DNA of 64,000 nucleotides from Gonapodya prolifera JEL478 (lineage: Eukaryota > Monoblepharomycota > Monoblepharidomycetes > Monoblepharidales > Gonapodyaceae), in assembly GCA_001574975.1 (NCBI GenBank), contig KQ965772.1, positions 249,918 through 313,917 of the forward strand. The letters are read 5' to 3'. The notes below the pieces were generated by a model. It saw nothing but the letters and a program-made list of their open reading frames with translations, was not told the origin of the DNA and ran no database searches. Each line of letters opens with the position of its first letter. The first letter of the stretch is position 1. Below, piece by piece: positions 22,900 through 33,999 of this stretch. Both the position numbers and the translations under genes were made by a program.

Positions 22900-25240
22900 T
22901 CTTCAATATTATGGATCTTGGCGTGGGTGGAGCAATTGACAGGGTGGGGTCACTCTCCAGGGTGGGGGGTGTAAAAAACGTGACACTGTCCTTGGCAAGG
23001 CATCATCTGAGCGATCTCTGTTGTTCCAACAGTGCTTTTGGAGTGTAGTTGATGAAGCAAGGCTGAATCTTGCAACAAGTGAGAAGATGTCACAGCACAA
23101 GCAGGCACATCAAAAGACTTAGAGCAGACAGTTACCCAGAACTGTTGCAGTTAGACACAGATGTGTTGTGAATCCCAAGAATCTCTTGAACAATAGAATT
23201 TTGCTGAATAATTTCCAGGTATGCATGTCCCAAAGATTCCCTGTGCTCGTTACCACTGTCCCAGGTCCTTTCTTGGGCAAGGTATACAAGAGTGTGATAT
23301 AGAGAAAACCATTGTGCCATATCATGGGATGGATTTTGGCAGTTACTGAACATCATGTTCAGTTGCAAAAGCCCATTCATTTGTTCCCCTTTTGCCATGG
23401 TGACGCCAATAAGGGAGGCAAAATACTCTATATCCTCCCTCCAGTGTAGAAAGAGATGGTTTTTTAGATGGTTGAACTTATTGATATTGTACCTGTGGAG
23501 AACAATTAGTCAGTTGGCAAAGAAATGTCAGGAACTCAGAAGTGAGAATTCATTGCCCATTGGTACAGAATGAGGTGATTATACACTTACACTTTGAGCA
23601 CATTGACATAATCCTGAACTGCAACATCAAGGAAACAAAGGTACATCAACTTTTTGTGAAAGACAGGTTGAACAGCCAGTCACAAGAGGGTCAACGCTGC
23701 AATGCAAACGTTAAGCAATTCCAGTGGCAACTTGTAGATTGAATCAGACTCCAGCAGTGGCAGTTGTGGTCTTGCATCTTGTTCATTTGATGAATCACTT
23801 GTACCATCACTGACAGTGCTGTCAGCTTCATTCAATTGCCTCTTCTTTCAGGCTAGAAGTGCAGGTGAATTTTGGTGGGATGGTTGTGCAAGCCCATACA
23901 TGTCTTCCTCCTCCTTGCCATTGGCAGTCTCAAAGGGGTGCACATGCCGGAAGCCCAATGAAGCCATGACAGTCTTGCTTTGCTGACCATGTCCTCTTGC
24001 GCCTCTCCCTCAACCACGGCCCTGGTTTGAGTTTGCACAGTGTCCCTGTGACAACTTCATTATCTGATGTGCAAATATGTGTAGGACAAAAGGCACAATC
24101 TAAGTGTAAATTCATGAGTCTTAACACTGTAGCACTCATTGGGTACACCCACCTGCATATATTGCTTGAAGTCTTTACACACAAATGAACTACTATGACA
24201 AGAAACTTGATGGCCATCCAAATACTCTGGGAATCCATTATGATTTAGGCTATCCCACACAGCCTTGTACTGTTTCACATATTCTTCAGAGTTTAAGTGT
24301 AACCTGACATTGTGAGTATGTGTTTCCCCAAAGGGCCAAGCGTGTGATGGAGGAGCTCATTTGGGGTGTCAAGGCATACATCCACTTCCTTCATTACCAG
24401 GTATGGGTTTTGATCCACTCCTTCCTCCAATGGATCCTTGATTACATATTTTTTGAGGTATTTCTTTGCTGCAGTCTTACTTGCAGGTGCATCTGGAGCA
24501 ACTGACATAGCAGTTATATCACTGGTTGCAATTGAGTATTTCACAACCCTGTGCAAGTAAGGATGAAAATAAATTGAATTGTTCTTGGATCAAAAGAAAG
24601 CCCTGTTACAATAAATTCTTTTGCAGATATGTACTCACTGTGTGAATATGTTTGAGAATTGAAGTTGCAGATTTTTTTTCATGCAACTCAAAACCAGTGA
24701 CAAAGACCTCCTTGTTGAGACTTGCATCCCAAGCAAAGAAACCTTCTATGTTATGCAGTATTGGCTTGCCAAGTTGAAGAGGTCTCACACAGCCCTTTGT
24801 GGTCCAACAAACAAACTGTTGTGGAGTTTCTTTTTCTTGACAACAGTGAGTGATATGGTGAAATCATTGAAATGGTTCCACCTCTTGGACCAATTTCCAC
24901 TATAGTCATTGCTAATGCAAGAAGAAAAAGATTATCCACTGCACAGGTTATTTCAAAGGGGCCAACTTACTTGAAAACAAAAATCTTGACAAGTTGCACC
25001 CTCTTTCCTTTTGAGTGTGTTCAAAGGGGATTCACATAGCAATACTTTTCCACCAGTTGATCTGAAGGCACGTGGTAAGGTTCACATGCCCTTGTGTTGG
25101 TTCCGTCAGGTGCTCCGTATGTTGTTGTAAAGCATTCCCCAGGAAGAAAAAGCCATTGAGTGTCCCAAAGTGAATCTTTCACCACACAAGGTTGTAAAAT
25201 ACAAGCAAAATTAGATAGGAGGTGATACTCCATCTTGTCA
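22900..25240 (-). pseudogene. Decayed transposase-like gene
   Basis: Broken minus-strand frames line up over 2.3 kb: SDQLVEKYCYVNPL (about 25040), AWDASLNKEVFVTGFELHE (about 24720), GVDQNPYLVMKEVDVCLDTPNELLHHTLGPLGKHIL (about 24330-24410), GHQVSCHSSSFVCKDFKQYMQ (about 24170), and MAQWFSLYHTLVYLAQERT (about 23300). The order and the motif NPxL...DTPxExLHxxLG...K resemble a large transposase family that is multicopy in many Basidiomycota genomes. Stops and shifts separate every block, so it is not functional. Family assignment is from memory of the motif pattern and is tentative. Confidence 0.45.
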
Positions 25241-25559
25241 GTATCTGTGCAGACAGAGGTACTTGTTTGAACTCAGTCAAACCCAACAACCTGCCCACAT
25301 GGCTTCCAATGCCAATGCCAGCACCCTGGACCCATCTGCAACAGCCCCAACCCCTGCTGCGGCTTGGGTGCCCATCTGTGCAGTTTCAATCAGGCAGAAG
25401 GAATCCTGGGTTTTTAGCCATGGACACTTTCAAAAAGCAGGAGTGGGGATCACAAAAGAGCACAGTCTGCCTCCAAGTCGGAGAGAACAGATGCAAGGGG
25501 GCTATGTAAGTTCTATTTGTTGCCTTTTTTTGGAACCCAGCATAAATTGCTGATAATTG

Positions 25560-26821
25560 ATTTGTCTCTTACTCAAACATTTCAATTGAAATGGGTATTT
25601 GATTTTGTTAGTTAACTTGCGAGTTGGGAAAAAAGTGAGCAAGTTAGTTACAAGCTGAATGTAAAATATACTTGAGCAAGAGAGTGACGAGTTGCTAAAA
25701 AATGAGCCAGTAACTCGCTCAGTCATAGCTTTAAGCGTGCTCACCACCAAAATTAGTCGCCATTGCTTGTTATTCCACGAGCTGTCGGCTGACAAGGTGA
25801 GATCTGGGCACAATTCTTTTCCTCAACCAACAGTCCCCAATGATAAGGCACTGTTGTTGATGACTAATGAGTACGTTCAACACAAGGGCCATAACCAAAA
25901 ATATTTGTGACGGAATGTGCACTGCATCCAAAAACCAGGCAAAAAGGACTTACTATGAGCTGTCGACTGACTGGACTTAAAAATGAACTACAAGGTCCAC
26001 TCAATACAGAAAAAAAGTACCAGTGTGGCGGTGTCTCGTAATGGACAAACAGAGCATCAACATCCCGCAATCATTTTCTACGTTCTTAATCGGTGTTTGT
26101 ACGCATTACTGATCATATTTCGCCAGTCACAGTGATCGTCATTGTGTTCACCAAATATGCAAAATGTTGGTGACTCTGCAAACCGTCTCGGCTGGAACGT
26201 ATAGAGTGATATTCTATGACTCGAAATTCCGAAAGCATACCATGTGATCTGGTAGCGTGTGGTGGATTCCAATGCGAGTTGACGTCACGTCATCCTTGAT
26301 AAGTGTTTGTGGAAGACTTAATTAGATTACCTAACAGCAATATCCACTCACATTGTCAGAGATATGACTAGTTTACAAACGTCACGAGACCAAATATGAT
26401 GATTGATGACGTTTCGAGCAAGCCCAAAAGGAGACTCTGAGCAGAGACGAGGTGGTGAACGAAAGTTCCAGTGAGCCGAGCTATGCAGCAAGAACAGCTT
26501 ATGTCAAGGCACAACATCTTTGTAAACTCACAAAAAGATTATTGTGTCCGACATGCAAAAAGAAGTGGCGAGGTTTGCTGCTTCTTCCCGGCATGGTGGT
26601 TGTTCCACTGCAGAATTGCCACTCGGCTGCCGCTGCCTGACTTCTGCTTTGTCATTGGTAGGCGTCATAAAACAATTTTCAATGCTGAAGCACTTTGGCT
26701 TTCCCGTGCATATCAACGCGACACGCGACCTTGAACGAAGCCAGGAAGACGGGGACTGCAAGGGCGGCAGATTCCTCGGCAGAACCTTTGCTGCGGTCAC
26801 GATACTTCCTTTTCACTGCCA
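25560..26821. other. No gene recognised; repeat-like sequence
   Basis: The stretch contains repeated short words such as ACTCGCGAGTT/GAGTTACTCGCT variants (25560-25730) and two GAGCTGTCG(G/A)CTGAC words (25780 and 25960), suggesting remnants of a small element. I see no coding sequence. Confidence 0.35.
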
Positions 26822-28059
26822 ATGAGCACCACTCAGCAATCGAGCAGCGACTCCGCCACAGCGCCAGTCCGCATTGCGGTGGGATCGCAGAACGCTGCGA
26901 AGCTGCGGGCGGTCAAGACGGCGTGCGACAAAATCTTTGCTCCGAGGACGGTCGAGGTTGTGGGGACGTCGGTAGGTGTGGCTGGCTAGGGCGACTCTCC
27001 AACGTTCCTAAGGCTGACGCGATTGCTCTTCGCTCTGGACCTCCGATGGGCTCCAATCTCCTGAACGGTGTCGACCCTTGCTACAGGTGTCATCCGAGGT
27101 CTCGGACCAGCCCCTGAGCGACGAAGAGGCCATGAAGGGGGCAATCAATCGGGCAAAGAGTGCCCTCGCCGCGACAGAGGGGGCCATGTACGGTATGCTT
27201 CTCGATTGAAACTTGGAAACTTGAAGCTCCCATCGATAAACTTGTTTTCTCCCTGCTTTGACGTCCCCCGACTCGATCGAATTATTTTCGTGATCAGGCG
27301 TTGGATTGGAAGGAGGCGCTCACCAAATCGGGTTTCGTTGGTTCGAGGTGAGTCTGTCGACGACAAAGGAACCTCTGACCGCACTTGGCATTCTCAAAGA
27401 CTCGGTTCTTGCCCCTCCCTCACACCCCCAGTGCGGCTGGATCGCCGTCATCGACCCCTCTGGCCAACTCGGTCTCGGCACATCCGCCCGCTTCGAACTC
27501 TCCCCCAAAATCATGCGCCGAATCCTCTCGGGAAACGAAGAGCTCGCGCAGGTCATGGACGACCTCTCGGGCACGAAGGATGTCAGGAATAATATGGGTG
27601 CCATGGGGTTGCTGACGAATGGGAACGTAGATAGAGATGTTGCGTATGCGCAAGGTGGGTCGTGCAACGGAGGGGCGAGCGCAGCTAGCACCGAGGCTGT
27701 CGCGCGAAGCGAGACTTCCGCCGGAGGCGAATTTCCGCGGAGCGCAATAATCTAGCGGAGCGAGCATGGAGGCGTAAGCGCCGCTAGGTGCTGACCGAGG
27801 CTGTCCACCGGACGCGAATATCCGTGGAGCGGTAGTATCCAGCGCGGATGTCGGAGGAGTTCCCCGCGAAGCGGAATATACTTTCGCGGAACCAACCCCA
27901 GGCCACGAGGTGCTGACCGACTCTGTCGGAGGGGAGGGGAGGATGACCGGTCGATCGAGTGTTTACTTATCGACTGTATAATAACCATGTCTGTTTGGTG
28001 TTCTAGGCGTTCACTTCGCGTTCGCCCCTTTCGTTTCAGACCCGGTGTATTGGGTCTAA
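26822..28059 (+). CDS. Inosine/xanthosine triphosphatase (YjjX / DUF84 family)
   Basis: Five exons (26822-26971, 27087-27192, 27298-27347, 27432-27654, 28007-28059) give 582 nt, 193 residues plus stop. The family hydrolyses non-canonical purine triphosphates such as ITP and XTP and so protects nucleotide pools. Visible signatures are RIAVGSQNAAKLRAVKTACDKIF at the N-terminus, DQPLSDEEAMKGAINRAKSAL, VGLEGG (the family's GIEGG-like motif), ELAQVMDDLSGTKDVRNNMGAMGLLTNG and the C-terminal FAFAPFVSDPVYW. Length is typical. The last intron (27655-28006, 352 nt) is several times longer than the others and is filled by the intron repeat. The metacaspase gene starts 173 bp downstream in the same direction. 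Confidence 0.9.
27655..28006 (+). repeat. GC-rich intron repeat, copy in the DUF84 gene
   Basis: The sense-strand core GAGGCGTAAGCGCCGCTAGG, TGCTGACCGAGGCTGTCCAC, CGGACGCGAA (27768-27830) is nearly identical to that in HOM6 intron A. Partial units precede it (ACCGAGGCTGTCGCG..CCGCCGGAGGCGAA, from 27690) and follow it (GAGGTGCTGACCGACTCTGTCGG, near 27907). The repeat occupies about 27665-27940 of the intron. Confidence 0.8.
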
Positions 28060-28232
28060 GCCTCCCTCACGGCAAACTTTTCATCAAATCTAATAACTAC
28101 ATTATAGAAAAACAACTACATATAAATGAATTCATTTTGCGGGTAAATCTTCGCCAACCCTTTTCAGGGGCAACGTGCCCACTCTCGGCTGCAAATAAAT
28201 CGACCAAACACACAACACAGCATCCACACACC

Positions 28233-30625
28233 ATGCCAGGCCTGATGGACATTCTCCAAGCCGTGGCCTCGTCGCAAGGCGGCGGCGGTGGCCAGGCGCA
28301 GGGCGGTCTTCCGATGGGTGAGTTGCCCCGCTGAGCTGCATCCAAGCATGGGTGAATCGACTGACACGACCCCTTGGATCGATGAATTCCGGAATGAATG
28401 TTTTACGACGCGATCGTACGGCTATGTAGGCGTGCAGCAGATCCGACCCGGTACGTTTTGCGTGTCCTTCCTTCCCAAGCAAACACTCCGTCTCACACAC
28501 CTGCCCCTGTCACGCGACAACACAGGCCAGGGCGCGACCTCCTCGCCGCTCGATATGATGTTCCAGCAGCTCATGGCGAGTCAGATGGGCGGTGGAGGCC
28601 AGGGTGGAGGTGCAGGTGGGGGGCAGGGAAACCCGCTTATGTCGATGCTTGGAGGCGCTGGTGGAGGTGAGACGTGATTTTTCTGGTAATGTGGCTTCTA
28701 TTCATCTGAACTCTGCCTTTTTTTACTTGGTAGCGGGCGGCCTTGCGTCTATGCTGGTATGTTCTTTGGGTGCTGTTCTTTGCAGGACTAATTTCCAGCA
28801 TATTTTCCAAAAATCATGGATACTTCCTTCCCCATAGGGCGGCGCCGGCGGAGGTGGAGGTGGCGGAGGCGGGGGTCTTGAGTCGCTCCTTGCCGGCGTC
28901 TTGGGCGGAGGCGGCGGGAACCCAGGCCAACAAGAAGGTGGTGGAGGATTCCCACAGCAACAATCCGGCTACCCACAGCAACAAGCCGCGCCCCAAGTAC
29001 AGCAACAGTACCAGCAGCAATCAGCGCCAGCGCCGCAAGTCAACGTTCCCCCGCCGCCGACGCAGTTCGATGCCGGAGGGTTCAACTTTGAGGGAGGCGA
29101 GATTGGAGGTGGTGCGGCGATGATGACGAGTAAAATGGGGTACTACCAGTCTCCGGGGAAGAAAAAGGTACGAATGCCATGAGCTTTGCTTTTCTTCGTT
29201 TGGGTTTGACTTCACCCGCCGCACCAGGCCCTCTTTGTCGGCATCAACTACATCGGCTCCTCTGCTCAACTCGCCGGCTGTCTCAACGACGTCAAGAACA
29301 TCAAGTCCTGGGTGCTCTCCAACTACGACTTTGAAGAGAAGAACGTGCTCACTCTCACGGACGATAACCAGGACCCCAGGATGAAGCCCAGCAGGAGGAA
29401 CTTGACGGCCGCCATGAGGTGGTTGGTCAAGGATGCCCAGAGGGGTGATTCGTTGTTTTTCCATGTGAGTGAATCGTTGAGGCGGGGGTTGTGGGAGCGG
29501 GCGTGTTTCATTCCAGGTACCCGACGTGCCCCCCGCCGCCCGTGACGTTTGAAATTGTAGTACTCGGGCCACGGTGGATCCACGCAAGACACCCACGGCG
29601 ACGAGGCGGACGGGAACGACGAAACTATCGTGCCGCTCGACTACGAAAGTGCGGGGCAGATCACGGACGACGAGATTTTCGAAATTATGGTGAAGCCCTT
29701 GCCCGAGGTGAGTAAGTTCTAGCTGGGTGGCGTTGTCTGTGGTGCTAATGAGGTGCATGCAGGGATGTCACCTTACGTGTATCTTTGATTCGTGCCACTC
29801 GGGGTCGGTTATGGGTGAGGATCTGACTTTGATGGAGCTCGGTCGGTGAAGATGGTTGTAAAACATTCTTGTCTCCCCGCGCCATCGCAAAGATCTTCCA
29901 TACACGTACACTGCTGACGGAAACCTCGACGGTATATACTCCCTTCAGACGTAATCTATCTCATCCCGATCCAACCTCCACTCCCCGGTCTTTCAGTCGT
30001 CCAATTCGACAACCGCCTCCCCGGCGCGCGCGACATGCTCCGCCAGGGAGTTCTGGACCGCGCCAACCCCAACGACGCCGTCACGCAGCTCTTTGGCGGC
30101 TCGGGCGCCTTTGCCGGTGGTGGGCCCGGCGCAACCGCCGCTAGCATGTCGTTAAGCCCGCAGCAGATCCAGGAGTTGGTGCAGAAGAGGGCGTCGTACG
30201 GGACGGTGATTCAGGTGGGTCAGGGTGTCATCGCGTAAGTTTGGTGGGAGTGACTAAATTTAGTTTGAGTGTAGTTCGCGGGATGTGCGGACAAGCAGAC
30301 GTCTGCTGACGCTTCGATTGGTGGTCAGAAAACGGGCGCGGCGTCGTGGGCGTTCATGCAGGTGTGTTCCCGTTGACGTCCATGGGTTTCGGGAGAAGCC
30401 AAAGTCAACCCGGCTCAATATTTCCCTCCCCAGGTAATGTCAAAGTACAAGACGCCATCCTACATTCAGATGCTCCAAGAAATGCGGACTCTGTTGAAGC
30501 AGAAGTACTCCCAAGTGATGCAGATGAGGTTCGGAAAATTTGAATGTCGTCTTGCTTCATTTCACGTTACTTTGTGCTGCAGTGCTTCCCAGAAAATGAA
30601 TATGGATCAGCCGTTCACTCTGTAG
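28233..30625 (+). CDS. MCA1: Metacaspase (type I, Gly/Gln-rich prodomain)
   Basis: The multi-exon gene starts at ATG 28233 and ends at TAG 30623-30625. The N-terminal prodomain has three Gly-rich blocks split by introns, then a Gln/Pro-rich segment (QQSGYPQQQAAPQVQQQYQQ), like yeast Mca1. The caspase-like core begins KKKALFVGINYIGSSAQLAGC. It contains the catalytic His in YSGHGGSTQDTHGDEADG and the catalytic Cys in CIFDSCHSGSVM, followed by DLPYTYTADGNLD built across an intron near 29890-29932. Later parts are FAGCADKQTSADA and a C-terminal MSKYKTPSYIQMLQEMRTLL. Metacaspases are Arg/Lys-specific, calcium-dependent cysteine proteases linked to stress, aggregate handling and cell death. All key residues are present, so the enzyme should be active. 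Confidence 0.92.
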
Positions 30626-30734
30626 TTGAGATAAATTGTGAAATATATCTCGCGAATCGACGGGTTGTCGAATAAGTTCAAAAAGTTCAAACCCGCAGTT
30701 CCTCCATGACTCCACAACACAAGCTCCACCCACG

Positions 30735-32484
30735 AATGCCATCGCAGAGCCTCACGCCCCTCTTCCACTCCATCCTCCAATCTGAATGGACCCGTCTCCA
30801 TTCCCCTCCCCACCAATCGCCATCGTCCCCATCCTCTCCCCGCCCTCCGTCCCTTCTCCACCCAGACAGGAAATGGGCATCGTCACAGTATTCATTATGA
30901 GAGAAGCGTACCGAATCGTGAGCTCCTGATTCCTGGCGGTGTTGGTGGCGTGGGTCTTCACCTCTTCACCTCGCGACCCTTCCTTCTCCACAATCCAACC
31001 ACTAAAACCCGGCCATTCGGTAGGCCCAATTCATTCAAACCCTGCGCACCTTCCTCCGCTCCATCCGCGGGCCTTACATCCGCGGAAGCTCCTCCAATTT
31101 CACATCTTTTCCCTCCCTTCCCGCACGGCCACGCCCCGCGCCGGCCGTCGAGGTTCCCGTTTATCGTTTGACGTAGACAGTGCACAAAACGGGAGGACGA
31201 AAACGGTGGCCATTTCTGAGGTGTCGGCGCGTCAGAGAGACGAGCTTGATGCGCAGATTGCAGCGTTTTTGAGGGGGTGTTTGGATATGGTGCGCAGTCT
31301 GAGTGTGGTGACTACAGCTGGAGGTGAGTACGGTCGGTCATAGGCGGTGGGGGGAAGTGGGGATCGTGCTGGCCACTTGTGGATTGGCCGTTGCTTTGGT
31401 TGGAGGATGAACCACGACATCTGACTTGCTCCGTCCACCACCACACCACACATTCTCAAACCACATCTATGAACAGACGCCGCCGACGTGAACCCCCTCC
31501 TCGAACCACCGCTCCGGTATGATATGGTACCTAAAGAACGGACTCATGCAGGCCACGCAGGCGCAGCGGGAGATGCAGGAGGAGATGGATAAGAGGGAGA
31601 GAGAGCGGAGAGAGATTTGAGCTGGGGGGGGGGCGGGGCGTTTTGGAGTGGTCGGTGATGGGTGATGTGTCCGATGGCTTGACAAGGTTTGAGCCCCAGA
31701 TTTACGACTCTTCCGTGATCAAGCCGATCCGACACGCCCCAACAACACCGTGCCCAATGTCGTCCTCATCTTTGAGTACATCACCGTCTGTGGGAAATTG
31801 GATGAATGGCTGGGACGTGTCTGACACCTTACCCGGTCACCTCGACGCTTCCGAACGAGATTTCTCCAAACTTTTTGATAGTCATGGGAGCGCGGTACCT
31901 GCCCGCGGCAATAACGTATTGCGTCATCGAAAGCATGCCGCTGTTCCCGGTCCACCGACACCATCCCACGAAACCCCATCGTTCCCCGGTCCCATCAAAT
32001 TCTCCCCGCCCAGCATCCCCCCCGCCACCGACTCCTTGGAAGACCCCGAAACCGACATCACCGCGACCCTCACATGCACGGAACTGCAACAACTCGCCGA
32101 CGAGAACGCGGTGCTCCTGGCCGACCTGGAAGGGAGAACGGAGGAAGTTGTCAGGATCGCCCAGAACGTGCATGAGATTGCCCAGATGCAGACAGAGTTG
32201 GGAAGGATGTTGGTGGGGCAGGATGTGAGTTTTTGGTGCCGGCTGGGCACCTTTTCGTTTCTGGTTCCAGCTCTGGATCCGCTCGCATTACCCTCCCGGC
32301 GCCCCGACCCCAGCTCACCGTCACCCAGATACACCTCGACGCCAACGCCACGGTCGACGCTCTGACACGTGCGAACGAGTACCTGCGCAACGCGACGATG
32401 ACGGGGTCTGACATGCGCGTGATGGTGATCCTGTTCTTCTTGGTCATGGCATTCACGGTGGTGTTTTTGGATTGGTATGGGTGA
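30735..32484 (+). CDS. UFE1: Syntaxin-18 / Ufe1-type Qa-SNARE
   Basis: The C-terminus is diagnostic. LQQLADENAVLLADLEGRTEEVVRIAQNVHEIAQMQTELGRML forms the SNARE coiled coil. After an intron, IHLDANATVDALTRANEYLRNA and the tail anchor VMVILFFLVMAFTVVFLDWYG closely match the syntaxin-18 ending. The N-terminus (SLTPLFHSILQSEW) resembles the syntaxin-18 start. Middle exons include REAYRI, then IQTLRTFLRSIRGPYI, then RQRDELDAQIAAFLRGCLDMVRSL, and a helical piece WYLKNGLMQATQAQREMQEEMDKRERERRE. The protein would act in retrograde Golgi-to-ER fusion. Exact junctions between 30900 and 31650 are unresolved; at least one predicted donor there is not obvious. The stop is at 32482. Confidence 0.8.
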
Positions 32485-33999
32485 GCGAGGGACCGGGGTG
32501 GCGCGGGATGGTCTGTTAGTGCTAGGGTTGTGTTGCATGCAGCGAATTGTGGTACTGAAGCAAGATGTTGATTTTTTTAAAGAGTGAAGGTTATACATAT
32601 TGAGGTTGTTACAAAAGACGTTCCCTCGGGGGTCTATGGAATAATGTCTGTGTACTGTCACCTCTCCCAAAAATGTCAGCCCTTCTATGCCTGAAAGAGA
32701 ACAGAGAAACGTTGAGGACGAGCACCGAGTGGAGTGGAGGAACCCAGGCGGACGCACCTTTGGTTCTTTGAATTGAACTGGACGCCCAAGTACGTCGGCA
32801 GTCGGAAAGTTCACCGGGAACTTCCGTGCCTGTAAGAGAGTGAATGCGTATGTCGAGGACGAGTCAAGTAGCCCGGAACGTGAAGCAACCCATCTCAAGT
32901 CCGTCAATTAGAGTATATTCACCACCCCCAACTTGCGAAATCTCGATGAGGGGTCGACAAGGTCGACGTCTCGACGTAGGTAGAAAGAGGGGAGCTTTTC
33001 AGCTCGCACCACCGCACACTCTTTCGAAGGGGGTTTCCCGTGCCAGAGATTGACCGGCTAAAGACTCAATGCGTGGAGACGGTAGCCTTTTCCGCAGTTG
33101 TTGGAGGCCCCAACCGCAACCACCGGGTTTGGGAGACAGTGTTACCACAATGCCAACTGACAAGCTATAACACTGCTTCCCCCTTCCCTTCCTCCTCCCA
33201 GGAACCGAGTGGCTCCCTTATCGCAAGCCTGACGGGTGATGTGGACTCCGAAAAGACGCGAAACGGTGAAGACCGCGAAACGGGTGGTTGTCTGCACGGC
33301 GGAGAGTCAGACGAGTTCGACGCGGAAAAGACGCGGAAACGACGCGGCAAGTACTGGTGGGCGAGTTGTCCGTGTTCCGCGCGTCCGGTCTGGCTTTTGT
33401 CCTCGACCCAACCATGACGGACAAAAAGAGGGGATGACGTCACAGAAATACAACTAGAATAAACCCGTAACTACAACGCCCATAGATACTTATTTTGTGT
33501 GTTCGTAATTGTCTGCGTGTTCCATGCGAGATTGTGCAGAAATTTCCTGTTATGGTAACATTGGTTCTTTTTCATCAGAGACGAGTCTTCCGACTCTCCG
33601 CCCCAATTTCACGTTTTGAAGTTGGCGAGACGCAATGTACGAAATGCAAACACCTTGGTTTAATTAACGTGCCTGTTTACTCGTTCGTTCCATGTCAGTG
33701 TTCGGGGTCGAAATTGTATAAACAAGGGCCCCATATGGGAAGGCTGGTTCGTAACAACAAATTCGGACTTAAAAATACATATACACATCCTCTTCTTAAT
33801 CAAAATTTACCACACCAGTAGTACAGTCTCCCGACACCCTCTCTGTCACACAGTACCCATCGCACCCATAGACCCTGAAGCCGACGTAGCAGCCCACACT
33901 GACGCCGTCGTTCTCGGTGGAACAACAAACCCACTTGCGACGTTCTGCCCTCCCAATATCTGCAACGCGTCTCTGCAATTTGATGGTCAGTGGTTACCA
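32485..33999. other. No confident gene; possible terminal exons of a minus-strand gene
   Basis: On the minus strand near 32760-32835 an acceptor is followed by a short frame (ARKFPVNFPTADVLGRPVQF) that stops soon after the next intron, as if it were the end of a small gene. I cannot find its beginning. Another Cys-rich minus-strand frame lies at about 33800-33940 (WVCCSTENDGVSVGCYVGFR) and could be a terminal exon of the SH3 gene next door. Nothing else is supported. Confidence 0.3.

Larger units (their letters stand above)
20860..22985. mobile_element. TIR-bounded element containing tandem palindromic repeats
   Basis: The left end at 20860 reads TGTCATGTTTTTTAAACCCC, then CCCACCCTG and AATTGCTCCACCCAC. 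The reverse complement of the right end at 22985 reads TGTCACGTTTTTTACACCCC, then CCCACCCTG and, after an extra 19-bp CCCACCCTG-containing repeat, AATTGCTCCACCCAC. The two ends are therefore terminal inverted repeats of about 50 bp. No convincing target-site duplication is seen. Inside are the assembly gap, the tandem array at 21431-22215 and a possible short exon at 22278. TIR length and subterminal repeats resemble CACTA-like elements, but the family is not established. Confidence 0.6.

Noticed and set aside
31924-32907. A 327-codon minus-strand open frame
   Set aside because: It is antisense to the SNARE exons, whose coiled coil and tail anchor are unmistakable on the plus strand.
33040-33417. 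Plus-strand ORF with a repeated (D/S)EKTR motif
   Set aside because: The repeat is short and the frame has no recognisable domain; insufficient to call a gene.
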